DNA of 8,271 nt from JBFWQM01 sp050249455 (GCA_050249455.1 JBFWQM010000233.1:1-8271); one strand, 5' to 3'; shown: positions 1 through 6,647, numbered from the stretch's first letter. The notes: generated by a model from the letters alone, not told the origin. Made by a program: numbers and translations.

Positions 1-830
1 CCATGTCGCAGCTCGGCGTGCGCAACATCGCCGGCTACAACGCCCGGCTGGAGGAGGCGCGCAAGTCGGGCGAGACCCTGATGCGCACCGTGCAGACCGG
101 CTTCGACGCCGAGACCGGCGAGCCGCTCTACGAGCAGCAGCCGCTGGACATGAACCCGCTGCCGCTGATCGTCGTCATCGTGGACGAGATGGCCGACCTG
201 ATGCTGGTCGCCGGCAAGGACGTCGAGGCCGCGGTGCAGCGGCTGTCGCAGATGGCGCGCGCCGCCGGCATCCATTTGATCATGGCGACGCAGCGCCCGT
301 CGGTCGACGTCATCACCGGCACCATCAAGGCCAACTTCCCGACCCGCATCAGCTTCCAGGTCACCTCCAAGATCGACAGCCGGACCATCCTGGGCGAGGC
401 CGGCGCCGAGCAGCTGCTGGGCCAGGGCGACATGCTCTACATGTCGGGCGGCGGGCGGATCATGCGCGTGCACGGCCCGTTCGTGACCGACGAGGAGGTC
501 GAGCGCGTCGTCGGCTACCTGCGCGACCAGGGCGAGCCCGACTACGACGACACGGTGACCGAGGGCGAGGAAGGCCGCCTGCCCGGCCTGCCCGGCGCCG
601 GCGGCGGCGGCGCGGGCGGCGAGGACGACGCGCTCTACGACCAAGCGGTTTCGCTGGTCTGCCGCGAGCGCAAGGCGTCCACCAGCTTCATCCAGCGCTA
701 CCTGCAGATCGGCTACAACCGCGCCGCGCGCATCATCGAGCGGATGGAGCAGGAGGGCGTGGTCAGCGCCGCCAACCGGGTCGGCAAGCGCGAGGTGCTG
801 GCGCGCGACATCGACGACCGCGAGCAGTGA
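1..830 (+). CDS. ftsK: DNA translocase FtsK, C-terminal part (5' end outside window)
   Basis: This is the C-terminal part of FtsK, the hexameric membrane-anchored ATPase that pumps chromosome DNA through the closing septum and activates XerCD recombination at dif. The reading frame is open to the left edge, and the first ATG (position 3) aligns inside the family's conserved 'M-S-x-L-G-V-R-N-I-x-G-Y-N' stretch, so it is internal and the gene is truncated by the window. Counting from that Met, the Walker B strand and acidic pair (LIVVIVDEMADLM) lie at residues 55-67. The RecA-like motor continues through ATQRPSVDVITG (95-106) and the TRISFQVTSKIDSRTILG block (114-131). A Gly/Pro-rich linker (about 191-207) leads to the winged-helix gamma domain (about 209-268; STSFIQRYLQIGYNRAARIIE), which in the family reads the polar KOPS sequences. 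Walker A and the membrane segments must lie upstream. The stop TGA at 828-830 abuts lolA. The identification is very secure. Confidence 0.97.
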   Translation, partial: MSQLGVRNIAGYNARLEEARKSGETLMRTVQTGFDAETGEPLYEQQPLDMNPLPLIVVIVDEMADLMLVAGKDVEAAVQRLSQMARAAGIHLIMATQRPSVDVITGTIKANFPTRISFQVTSKIDSRTILGEAGAEQLLGQGDMLYMSGGGRIMRVHGPFVTDEEVERVVGYLRDQGEPDYDDTVTEGEEGRLPGLPGAGGGGAGGEDDALYDQAVSLVCRERKASTSFIQRYLQIGYNRAARIIERMEQEGVVSAANRVGKREVLARDIDDREQ

Positions 831-862
831 ATCGCCCTGAAACCGCCGCGATCGGACCCTAT

Positions 863-1633
863 ATGAGGGGTATGCCGAAGTTTCCCTCGATTCTGCGGAC
901 ATCTCCTGGCGGAAGCGCCCCCTCCCCCCAACCCCCTCCCACGAGGGGAGGGGGAGTTTCCAGCCCCCTTCCCTCGTGGGAGGGGGTTGGGGGAGGGGGC
1001 CTCTCCGCGCGCAAGCTGCTGATGGCCCTTTTCCTCACCGTGGCGGCCGCATTCCCCGCCGCCGCCGCGACGCCGGTGCTGCCGCCGGCCGACCAGGCCG
1101 CGGTGACGGCGGCCGAACGGAGCCTGAACGACATCCGCACCCTGGAAGGCCGCTTCACGCAGAGCTCGTCGGAGGGCGGCTATGCCCACGGCAAGATCTA
1201 CGTCCGCCGGCCGGGCCGGCTGCGGCTGGACTACGCGCCGCCGACCACGCTCCAGGTCTATGGCGACGGCTTCTGGCTGATCTACGTCGATACCGAGCTG
1301 AAGGACGTCCAGCGGGTGCCGATCCGCTCCACCCCCGCCGGCTTCCTGGTGCGCGACAAGGTGTCGCTCAGTGACGACGTCACCGTGACCAAGGTGGAGC
1401 GCGCGGCGGACCGGCTGCGCATCCATCTGGTGCAGGCCGACGACCCGTCCGCCGGCACGGTGGTGCTGTCGTTCGCCGGCACGCCGCCGCGGCTGACCGA
1501 CTGGGAGGTGATCGACCCCAAGGGCGTGCGCACGCGCGTCACCCTGGTCGACACGAAGTTCAACGTCGAGGTCGGCCCGATGCCGTTCGTGTTCGACGAG
1601 ACGCCCTACGAGCCCGAGCGGCCGAAGGAGTGA
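863..1633 (+). CDS. lolA: Outer-membrane lipoprotein carrier protein LolA
   Basis: LolA is the periplasmic chaperone that takes lipoproteins from the LolCDE transporter and hands them to the outer membrane. With the start at ATG 863 the protein is 256 residues. The signal-peptide core (RKLLMALFLTVAAAFPAAAA) lies near residues 50-69, with cleavage likely just after it, leaving a mature protein of about 187 residues, the normal LolA size. Family landmarks are LEGRFTQ, then GKIYVRRPGRLRLDY and the TPAGFLV segment. The start is uncertain. The frame is open back to GTG 827, which overlaps the ftsK stop (GTGA); ATG 863 has a weak GGA about 6 nt upstream; ATG 872 and ATG 1022 are also possible. Starting at 1022 would leave a signal peptide without its basic n-region. 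Between 863 and the hydrophobic core the frame crosses an 84-bp palindromic element encoding 28 Pro/Gly-rich residues, giving an unusually long n-region. The gene identity is secure; the N-terminus is not. Confidence 0.93.
   Translation: MRGMPKFPSILRTSPGGSAPSPQPPPTRGGGVSSPLPSWEGVGGGGLSARKLLMALFLTVAAAFPAAAATPVLPPADQAAVTAAERSLNDIRTLEGRFTQSSSEGGYAHGKIYVRRPGRLRLDYAPPTTLQVYGDGFWLIYVDTELKDVQRVPIRSTPAGFLVRDKVSLSDDVTVTKVERAADRLRIHLVQADDPSAGTVVLSFAGTPPRLTDWEVIDPKGVRTRVTLVDTKFNVEVGPMPFVFDETPYEPERPKE
917..1000. repeat. 84-bp GC-rich inverted repeat inside the 5' end of lolA
   Basis: Two arms of about 37 nt are near-perfect reverse complements: 917-954 (starting GCCCCCTCCCCCC) and 964-1000 (ending GGGGGAGGGGGC). 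They surround a short AGTTTCCAG-type loop. The left arm has one extra C in its C-run, and there are one or two further mismatches next to the loop. Each arm also contains a smaller palindrome around CCCACGAGGG, so the RNA could fold as one long hairpin or as two short ones. The length is a multiple of three and contains no stop in the lolA frame, where it encodes a Pro/Gly-rich peptide (PSPQPPPTRGGG, then SPLPSWEGVGGG). It resembles the non-coding dispersed palindromes often seen in high-GC proteobacterial genomes, and the in-gene position recalls Rickettsia palindromic elements. No target-site duplication is evident. Confidence 0.85.
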
Positions 1634-1719
1634 CGCCGCCGCCACATCGACCGGACCTTAACCGTTAGATACCTACAGTCCCCTTGCCGCCTTTGGCGTA
1701 ACGTGTTAGCGAAAAGATC
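1634..1719 (+). promoter_or_regulatory. Intergenic gap upstream of the C26 peptidase gene, probable promoter region
   Basis: These 86 bp are visibly richer in A/T than the flanking genes and are the only sizeable gap in the plus-strand block, so a promoter for the downstream gene is plausible. A TTGCCG hexamer at 1684-1689 could act as a -35 element, but the hexamer 17 bp downstream (TAGCGA, 1707-1712) is a poor -10. A small CGCC-TTT-GGCG hairpin lies at 1688-1698, too weak to call a terminator and lacking a T-run. AAAAG just upstream of ATG 1720 is a weak ribosome-binding candidate. Only the position and base composition support this entry. Confidence 0.25.
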
Positions 1720-2508
1720 ATGGCCAACGACAAGTCCCGACCCCTGATCGGCGTATCGACCAGCCTCGGCCATCACCCCGAACGCACGATCCCGCACCAT
1801 TCGGCCGGCGAGAAATACCTCCAGGCGGTGGCCTGCGGCGCCGGCGGCACGCCGCTGCTGATCCCGGGCCTCCCCGACTGCATCGACGTCGACCACATGG
1901 CGTCGCTGCTGGACGGCCTGTTCCTGACCGGCGGGCGCGCCAACGTGGAGCCGCACCATTACGCCGGCCCGGCGTTCCCCGAAGACGAGATCATCGACCC
2001 CGGCCGCGACAACGTGGTGCTGCCGCTGATCCGTTCCTGCGTGCGCCAGGGCGTGCCGGTGTTCGGCGTCTGCCGCGGCCTGCAGGAGATCAACGTCGCG
2101 CTCGGCGGGTCGCTGCACTACCGGGTCCACCTGGTGCCCGGCAAGCTCGACCACCGGATGCCGCAGGAAGGCGACATCGAATACAAGTTCGGCCTGCGCC
2201 ACGCCGTCACCCTGGCGCCCGACGGCATGCTGGCCGACATGCTGGGCGCCGCCGACTGCCGGGTCAATTCGGCCCACGGCCAGGGCATCGACCGGCTGGG
2301 CGACGGCCTCGTCGTCGAGGCGCTGGCGCCAGACGGGCTGGTCGAGGCGATCCGGCTGGAGGACGCCAAGGCGTTCACCGTCGGCGTTCAGTGGCATGCC
2401 GAGTGGCGCTTCGACGAGCACCCGCTGTCCAAGGCGCTGTTCGAGGAGTTCGGCCGCGCCGCCGGCGCGCGCCGCGCCGCCCGTGCGCGCCAGGCCGCCG
2501 AGGCCTGA
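1720..2508 (+). CDS. Gamma-glutamyl-gamma-aminobutyrate hydrolase family protein (peptidase C26)
   Basis: This 262-residue cytoplasmic protein has the class I glutamine-amidotransferase fold used by PuuD-type hydrolases, which cleave gamma-glutamyl amides such as gamma-glutamyl-GABA in putrescine breakdown. The opening RPLIGVSTS strand is typical of the family, as is LLDGLFLTGGRANVEPHHY (residues 63-81). The nucleophile elbow is FGVCRGLQEINVALGG with Cys118. The catalytic His226 and Glu228 lie in VGVQWHAEW, and NSAHGQGI (183-190) is a conserved substrate-side loop. All three catalytic residues are present, so the enzyme is probably active. The C-terminal tail (RAAGARRAARARQAAEA) is low-complexity Ala/Arg. 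ATG 1720 fits the family N-terminus. No polyamine-catabolism genes are visible nearby, so the true substrate may be another gamma-glutamyl compound; the gene sits inside a cell-division/repair neighbourhood instead. The family is secure; the substrate is not known. Confidence 0.92.
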   Translation: MANDKSRPLIGVSTSLGHHPERTIPHHSAGEKYLQAVACGAGGTPLLIPGLPDCIDVDHMASLLDGLFLTGGRANVEPHHYAGPAFPEDEIIDPGRDNVVLPLIRSCVRQGVPVFGVCRGLQEINVALGGSLHYRVHLVPGKLDHRMPQEGDIEYKFGLRHAVTLAPDGMLADMLGAADCRVNSAHGQGIDRLGDGLVVEALAPDGLVEAIRLEDAKAFTVGVQWHAEWRFDEHPLSKALFEEFGRAAGARRAARARQAAEA

Positions 2509-2533
2509 ACCACCGCCCCTCGCCTCACCGCAA

Positions 2534-3319
2534 GTGCGCATCACCACCTGGAACATCAACTCGGTCCGGCTCCGGCTCGCCGGCTTGGCGCGCGTCGTCG
2601 AGACGGCGCGGCCGGACGTCCTGTGCCTGCAGGAGATCAAGACCGAGGACGACGGCTTCCCGCGCGCGGCGGTGGCGGCCATGGGCATGCCGCACATGCT
2701 GGTGCGCGGCAACAAGGGCTATCACGGCGTCGCCATCCTGTCGCGAACGCCGCTGCGCCCGGGTCCGACCCAGGACTGGTGCGGCCGTCAGGACGGCCGC
2801 CACATCTGCGCCCGCATCGGCGGCGGCATCGAGGTTCACAACTTCTACGTCCCGGCGGGCGGCGACATCCCCGACCCGGCGGTGAACGATAAGTTCGCCC
2901 ACAAGCTCGCCTTTCTGGAAGAGATGGTCGCATGGTCGGCGGCGCTGAAGCCGGGCAAGCGGGTGCTGGTCGGCGACCTCAACATCGCGCCGGGCGAGAA
3001 CGACGTGTGGTCGCACAAGCAGCTGCTCGACGTGGTCAGCCACACGCCGGTCGAGACCGACGCCCTGGCGCGGCTGGCCGCGACCCGCAAGTGGGTCGAC
3101 GCGGTGCGCCGTTTCGTACCCGACAGCCAGAAGCTCTACACCTGGTGGAGCTACCGCAACCGCACCTGGCCCGGCAGCGACCGCGGCCGGCGCCTCGACC
3201 ACGTCTGGGTCACGCCCCAGCTCGCGCCGGCGCTGAAGGGCGCCGAGGTGCTGCGCGACGAGCGCGGCTGGCCGAGCCCCTCCGACCACGTGCCGGTGAC
3301 GGTGGAGCTCGACGTTTAG
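2534..3319 (+). CDS. xthA: Exodeoxyribonuclease III (AP endonuclease)
   Basis: This is an Xth-family Mg-dependent nuclease that nicks DNA at abasic sites and trims 3' ends during base-excision repair. Starting at GTG 2534, the protein is 261 residues (E. coli enzyme about 268) and begins VRITTWNINSVR, which is where the family begins. The frame stays open upstream to ATG 2396 inside the previous gene, but that stretch is an Ala/Arg/Pro-rich shadow of it, so the longer start is rejected. The metal and catalytic residues are all visible: Asn7 (WNIN), Glu34 (LQEIKTED), Tyr105 (NFYVPAGG), Asp148 and Asn150 (VGDLNIAP), Asp222 (RLDHVW), and Asp251-His252 (PSDHVPV). The WWSYRNR segment (204-210) is typical of the bacterial enzymes. 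No clear Shine-Dalgarno is seen before the GTG. The gene lies 25 bp after the C26 gene, so cotranscription is likely. The function call is very secure. Confidence 0.96.
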   Translation: MRITTWNINSVRLRLAGLARVVETARPDVLCLQEIKTEDDGFPRAAVAAMGMPHMLVRGNKGYHGVAILSRTPLRPGPTQDWCGRQDGRHICARIGGGIEVHNFYVPAGGDIPDPAVNDKFAHKLAFLEEMVAWSAALKPGKRVLVGDLNIAPGENDVWSHKQLLDVVSHTPVETDALARLAATRKWVDAVRRFVPDSQKLYTWWSYRNRTWPGSDRGRRLDHVWVTPQLAPALKGAEVLRDERGWPSPSDHVPVTVELDV

Positions 3320-3332
3320 GGCTCAGAAGCCC
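3319..3332. terminator. Short hairpin spanning the convergent xthA/exoD stop codons
   Basis: GGGCT (3319-3323) can pair with AGCCC (3328-3332) around a CAGA loop, placed exactly where the two convergent genes end. It could help stop transcription from both sides. The stem has only 5 bp and neither strand shows a following T-run, so it is a poor intrinsic terminator and may be chance in GC-rich DNA. Confidence 0.2.
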
Positions 3333-4051
3333 GGCCAGAGATAGGCGACGAAGGCGTTGAACGCCGCGATCAGCGCGCCGCCGATCCAGAACAGGATGCC
3401 GACGCAGCCGGCCGTGGCGGCCCAGCCGACCAGGACCGCGATGCCGTCGCGCTCGATCAGGCCGATCGCGAATGCCGAGATGGCGAACGCCGTCGGAATA
3501 TTGGCGAAAGGGATCGGCAGGAACAGCACGATGGCGAGGAACAGCGCCGCCGCGCCAATGACGCGGTCCTGCACCGGCCCGATCAGGACGGTCATGCGCG
3601 GGCGCAGGAACGCCTCGCAGCGCACCAGCCGCGGCACCAGCCGGCCGGCCATCGCCGCGAAGTCGGCGCGCGCGATCGACCGCTCGGTCAGGAACCGCGG
3701 CAGCCACAGGGTGGTTCGCCCGATCATCAGCTGCGCGGTGATGAACAGCAGCGGCGCGCCGAGGACCGCCGAGGTGCCCGGCGGCATCGGCAGCACGTTG
3801 GGCGCGGCGAACACCAGCATCAGCGCGCCGAACGCCCGGTCGCCGCACACCGTCAGGATGTGCGCCACCGTGATGCGCTCCACCGGCGCGTTGGCGATGA
3901 ACAGCAGCGTCTCGGAGAACCGCCGGCGGCCGTGGAACGGCCCGCCGGCTGGTGCAATCCGATCGTCTCGATCCTCAGGCGGCGCGGTGTCTGGCATGTC
4001 GGTCGGCGCCGCGGCGCCCGCGCGCCGCACATCTCGATGACAGCATAGCAT
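3323..4051 (-). CDS. ExoD-family exopolysaccharide synthesis membrane protein
   Basis: This is an inner-membrane protein of the ExoD family (named for Rhizobium exoD, needed for normal exopolysaccharide production and alkaline tolerance); its biochemical role is not established. The 242 residues include the family core GDRAFGALMLVFAAPNVLPMPPGTSAVLGAPLL-type region (residues 70-102), followed by LGAPLLFITAQLMIGRTTLWLP. A basic stretch with RPRMTVL (150-156) comes next, then FLPIPFANIPTAFAI (177-191) and the GLIERDGIAVLVGW block (197-210). Hydrophobic segments fall near 75-110, 163-198 and 203-238. The start at ATG 4051 gives a polar, probably cytoplasmic N-terminus; Met19 (ATG ending at 3997) is an equally good start and neither has a clear ribosome-binding site. 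The gene follows the GT39 gene by 45 bp in the same direction and ends 3 bp from the xthA stop. The family call is good; the function is inferred. Confidence 0.88.
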   Translation of the reverse strand: MLCCHRDVRRAGAAAPTDMPDTAPPEDRDDRIAPAGGPFHGRRRFSETLLFIANAPVERITVAHILTVCGDRAFGALMLVFAAPNVLPMPPGTSAVLGAPLLFITAQLMIGRTTLWLPRFLTERSIARADFAAMAGRLVPRLVRCEAFLRPRMTVLIGPVQDRVIGAAALFLAIVLFLPIPFANIPTAFAISAFAIGLIERDGIAVLVGWAATAGCVGILFWIGGALIAAFNAFVAYLWPGF

Positions 4052-4096
4052 TCGGAAAGAATTGTGGCGGCGACAGAATAACGCGCGCCGGGGTTA
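4052..4096 (-). other. 45-bp spacer between the GT39 and ExoD-family genes
   Basis: This short, relatively A/T-rich gap shows neither an intrinsic terminator nor a convincing -35/-10 pair on the minus strand, so read-through from the GT39 gene into the ExoD-family gene is the simplest reading. A TATGCT hexamer at the ExoD start (about 4048-4053) could be a -10, but no matching -35 is seen 17 bp upstream. Confidence 0.3.
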
Positions 4097-5671
4097 TCAT
4101 TTGTTTACGCGCCGCGCCACGTCGGGCAGGACGGCCGGCTTGCCGCAGGGCGGCCCGAAGCTCGCCCAGGCGATGCGCACCGGCGGCGCCGGCACCGGCG
4201 ACAACATCGGCAGCTCGATCACGCCGTGGATGCAGAGCGAATCGTACCACGGCGGCACCCAGTAGTCGGCCGCGTCCACGGTGGTCAGGCCGTCGCGGGC
4301 GAACCACAGCACGAGGGCGCCTTCGCGCGCGACCCGTTCCGCATCGATCCACGGGCTGCGCTTGGCGCGGCCCACCACGAAGACCTGGTAGCGTTCCTTG
4401 CCGTAGATGGAGACGCGCCCGGCGGTGCGGAAGCTGCCGATCAAGGTCGGCATCGGCCGGCCGGGGGCGATGCGCGCCCAGCCGTCCTCCACCGCCGCGG
4501 CGAGCGCGGCGCCGGGAAACTGCGGCCCCACCGGATCGGCGCCGAGCCGCGGCCCGAGCAGCGTCTTGGCCGCATAGCCGGCAAGGCCGGCGCCGAACAG
4601 GACAATCGCCAGCACGAACGCTGCGGAAACCGCCCGCGGCGCGGGCCGGCGCCGCAGCAGCACGATCGCGGCCAGTCCCAGCAGCGGAAGGAACGGCGCG
4701 GTCCACGAGGTCTGCGGCAGCAGCCCGGCGACGGCGGCGTAGGCGAACACCACCGCCAGCGGCGCCAGCAGGTGCCAGAGCACGAAGGTACGCGCGAACC
4801 CGTCGGCGAATCGCGCATCGGCCGCCGGGCGCGCGCGGCGCCGGTCGAGCCACAGCAGCGCGACGACCGCCAGGCCCGTCGAGAGGTTCGCCATCTGGCG
4901 CAGCGCGAACGACGCCGGGAAGGCGAGATGCTGCCACCAGTGGAAGGCGTTGGGCGCGATCATTGCGGGCGTGTCGAAGGTCTGGAAGTCGTCGCGCCAC
5001 GCCGCCAGCCCGTGCGGCAGCAGCGCGACCGCAAGGACCGCGAGCGCCAGCCACAGCCCGGCGCCGGACAACGTCGCGCGTCCGCGCGGATGCCCGAGCT
5101 GGAACGCCAGCACGGCGAGGAGCAGCGGGACCACGGCGTACTTGGTCGACATCGCGAGCGCGCCGGCAAGGCCGAGCAGCGCCCAGTGCCACCAGCGGCC
5201 GGCGGTCAGCGCGCGCCAGTAGAGCAGCGGGATCAGCGCGAAGAACGCATAGGACGCGACGGTCTGCTGGAAGTCGGGGCTGTCGAAGCCGTAGGCGCGC
5301 AGCGCCATCAGCGGCAGCACCGCGAGCAGCGCGAGCCCGTCCGACACCATGTCGCGCGCCAGCGTCCACACCGCCCAGTACGTCAGCGCCACGCACAGCG
5401 GGCTGACCAGGTAGAGCGGCCAGATGCGGCGGTCGCCCAGCGCATAGACCGCCTGCAGCAGCCACGACGCGAGCGGCGGGTGCTTCCAGTAGGTCGGCCA
5501 CCATTCGCGGCCCCAGGTCAGCACCTCGCTCATGTCCATCGGCAAGGTCGGGTGCACGGCAAGCGCGACCGCGAAATAGCCGGCGACATGCACCGCGACC
5601 AGCATCCAGAAGATCCGCACCGCCCGCCGCTCGACGGCGCCGGCGATGCGCACGGCGACGGTGCCGGGCAT
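4097..5671 (-). CDS. GT39-type (PMT/ArnT-like) membrane glycosyltransferase
   Basis: This is a 524-residue polytopic membrane protein of the GT-C fold, which moves a sugar from a polyprenyl-phosphate donor to a periplasmic acceptor such as lipid A, another glycan or protein. The first membrane helix (about 20-40) is followed by the diagnostic periplasmic loop PMDMSEVLTWGREWWP (44-59), with acidic Asp46/Glu49 and the KHPPLASWLL motif (63-72). Other landmarks are the YGFDSPDFQQT stretch (127-137), the STKYAV motif (175-180) and roughly ten further hydrophobic segments up to about residue 372. A soluble C-terminal domain (about 373-524) ends in a Cys-containing tail. The length is typical for the family. 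The ATG overlaps the TGA of the upstream methyltransferase gene by 1 nt, which indicates translational coupling. Neither the donor sugar nor the acceptor can be told from sequence. With a methyltransferase upstream and ExoD downstream, an envelope-glycan role is the natural inference. Confidence 0.9.
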   Translation of the reverse strand: MPGTVAVRIAGAVERRAVRIFWMLVAVHVAGYFAVALAVHPTLPMDMSEVLTWGREWWPTYWKHPPLASWLLQAVYALGDRRIWPLYLVSPLCVALTYWAVWTLARDMVSDGLALLAVLPLMALRAYGFDSPDFQQTVASYAFFALIPLLYWRALTAGRWWHWALLGLAGALAMSTKYAVVPLLLAVLAFQLGHPRGRATLSGAGLWLALAVLAVALLPHGLAAWRDDFQTFDTPAMIAPNAFHWWQHLAFPASFALRQMANLSTGLAVVALLWLDRRRARPAADARFADGFARTFVLWHLLAPLAVVFAYAAVAGLLPQTSWTAPFLPLLGLAAIVLLRRRPAPRAVSAAFVLAIVLFGAGLAGYAAKTLLGPRLGADPVGPQFPGAALAAAVEDGWARIAPGRPMPTLIGSFRTAGRVSIYGKERYQVFVVGRAKRSPWIDAERVAREGALVLWFARDGLTTVDAADYWVPPWYDSLCIHGVIELPMLSPVPAPPVRIAWASFGPPCGKPAVLPDVARRVNK

Positions 5672-6168
5672 CAGGCGCCGCGCCGCGCCGCGTAGAGGTG
5701 ATAGCGTCCGGCGACCACGCCGCTCGGCAGGTGGACCGAGGCAAGCGCTGGATCGCTGAGCGGCTGGTCGCTCGCGACCACCGCGCCGTCGGCGAGCAGC
5801 GGCGCCAGCAGCGGCGCGACCGCCGACGCGAGCGCGGCATTCGCCGCGTCGTCGCCGGAGCCGATGTCGCAGTGCGCAAGCACCGCATGCGCGCCGATCG
5901 ACGATGCCGCGCGCGCCAGCGTGTCGCGGAAGTCGCCGAGGTAGAGATAGGCTGCATAGGGGATGCAGTCGGGGTGGGCGTTGACCTGGCGGTCGAACAC
6001 GAAGATGTCGCGCCCCGGCATCAGCGTGCGCAGATGGTCGTAGGTGCGTCCGTTGCCCAGCCCGATCTCGAGCACGACGCCGGGCCGGCCGCCGACGATG
6101 CGGGCGGCGTGGTCAAGGCAGGCGCGTTGGGCCGCCAGGCGGCGGATGAAGGAGTCGAGTCGGCTCAA
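5671..6168 (-). CDS. Small SAM-dependent methyltransferase (TTG start)
   Basis: This is a 165-residue class I methyltransferase. Motif I, which binds S-adenosylmethionine, is VVLEIGLGNGRTYDHLR (residues about 31-47). An acidic post-I region follows (IFVFDRQVNAHPDCIP), then LGDFRDTL and AHCDIGSGDDAANAAL, and a strand VVASDQPL near 130. The pattern matches, from memory, the Pfam family Methyltransf_17 (PF12692), short alphaproteobacterial proteins beginning M-S-R-L-D-S-F-I-R-R; its substrate is unknown to me. The start is TTG (6166-6168). The preceding in-frame codons are ACG AAG AAG AAT GGC back to the upstream gene's TGA at 6184-6186, so no ATG or GTG is available, and the conserved N-terminus begins exactly at the TTG. 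The gene lies 15 bp after the cyclic-nucleotide-binding gene and overlaps the GT39 gene by 1 nt. The methyltransferase call is strong; the acceptor is unknown. Confidence 0.85.
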   Translation of the reverse strand: MSRLDSFIRRLAAQRACLDHAARIVGGRPGVVLEIGLGNGRTYDHLRTLMPGRDIFVFDRQVNAHPDCIPYAAYLYLGDFRDTLARAASSIGAHAVLAHCDIGSGDDAANAALASAVAPLLAPLLADGAVVASDQPLSDPALASVHLPSGVVAGRYHLYAARRGA

Positions 6169-6174
6169 GCCATT

Positions 6175-6181
6175 CTTCTTC
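6175..6181 (-). promoter_or_regulatory. Ribosome-binding site candidate for the TTG-started methyltransferase
   Basis: On the minus strand GAAGAAG ends 6 nt before the TTG start at 6168, an acceptable though purine-only match to a Shine-Dalgarno sequence. An ATG at 6171-6173 lies between them, but it opens only the two-codon frame ATG-GCT-TGA, which ends across the TTG; it cannot start the methyltransferase. Confidence 0.4.
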
Positions 6182-6183
6182 GT

Positions 6184-6633
6184 TCAGTGTGTCGTGGCGA
6201 CCTTACGCAGCTGCTCGGTCGTCTTCTCCAGGCGATGGGCCAGCTCGCGCATGATCTCGATCGCCATCTGGGGGAATTCGGTGATCAGCCGGAAGAACAG
6301 CTCCTTGGAGATCACCAGCGTGATGAGGTCGGTCGTCGCCTTGACGGTCGCGGTGCGCGGCACGTCGCACAGGATCGCGATCTCGCCGACGAAGTCATTC
6401 TTGCCGACCTCGGCCACCACGATGTCGCCGGTCGCGCCGCTGACCACCACGTCGGCGGCGCCGGCGATGATGATGTAGGCCGAGTCGCCCGGATCGCCCT
6501 GGTGGAACAGTTCCTGGCCGGGGCGGAAGGTGACGCGTTCGCTGGTGAAGGCGAGCAGCTTCAGCTTCGACGGCTCGATCTTCGAGAACAGCGGAATGTT
6601 GCGAAGGATCTCGACTTCCTGGTTCAGGCTCAT
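6184..6633 (-). CDS. Stand-alone cyclic-nucleotide-binding domain protein
   Basis: This 149-residue cytoplasmic protein is essentially one Crp/PKA-type cNMP-binding beta-barrel without a DNA-binding domain. An N-terminal helix (EVEILRNIPLFSKIEPSKL) is followed by the barrel, with FRPGQELFHQGDPGDSAYIII (36-56). The phosphate-binding cassette is FVGEIAILCDVPRTATV (81-97), in which Glu84 and Arg93, the residues that hold the ribose and phosphate, are present, so binding of cAMP or cGMP is likely. The chain ends in a helical region (about 110-145, ELAHRLEKTTEQLRK) that may dimerise or contact a partner; no helix-turn-helix follows, so it is not a transcription factor of the Crp type. GAGG at 6640-6643 sits 6 nt before the ATG. 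The gene starts 14 bp after the ABC ATPase gene and precedes the methyltransferase by 15 bp. Regulation of the neighbouring ATPase is an inference from position. Confidence 0.93.
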   Translation of the reverse strand: MSLNQEVEILRNIPLFSKIEPSKLKLLAFTSERVTFRPGQELFHQGDPGDSAYIIIAGAADVVVSGATGDIVVAEVGKNDFVGEIAILCDVPRTATVKATTDLITLVISKELFFRLITEFPQMAIEIMRELAHRLEKTTEQLRKVATTH

Positions 6634-6647
6634 GCTCTACCTCGCCT

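Noticed and set aside
590..620. GGC-rich run in ftsK as a tandem repeat
   Set aside because: It encodes the Gly/Pro linker ahead of the gamma domain, a normal variable region in FtsK, with no regular repeat unit.
713..1645. Long minus-strand open frame (310 codons) opposite lolA
   Set aside because: It is the complement of a GC-rich coding region; its product is Arg/His/Gly-rich without any recognisable family, while the plus strand encodes a clear LolA.
1684..1719. Promoter TTGCCG-17-TAGCGA giving a leaderless transcript at ATG 1720
   Set aside because: The -10 hexamer is too far from consensus, and single hexamer matches are expected by chance.
2396..2533. N-terminal extension of xthA from ATG 2396
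   Set aside because: The extension overlaps the C26 gene in another frame, is Arg/Pro/Ala-rich, and the family N-terminus begins exactly at GTG 2534.
1606..2715. Long minus-strand open frame (369 codons) opposite the C26 gene
   Set aside because: Low-complexity composition with no domain, fully opposite a gene with intact catalytic residues; typical high-GC shadow frame.
3952..5406. 484-codon plus-strand frame opposite GT39
   Set aside because: Extremely Arg/Ala/Pro-rich shadow; the minus-strand GT39 protein has clear membrane helices and motifs.
3975..5957. 660-codon minus-strand frame across the GT39 and methyltransferase genes
   Set aside because: Arg/Ala-rich product in another frame, running through two well-supported genes and into the ExoD gene; no motif seen.
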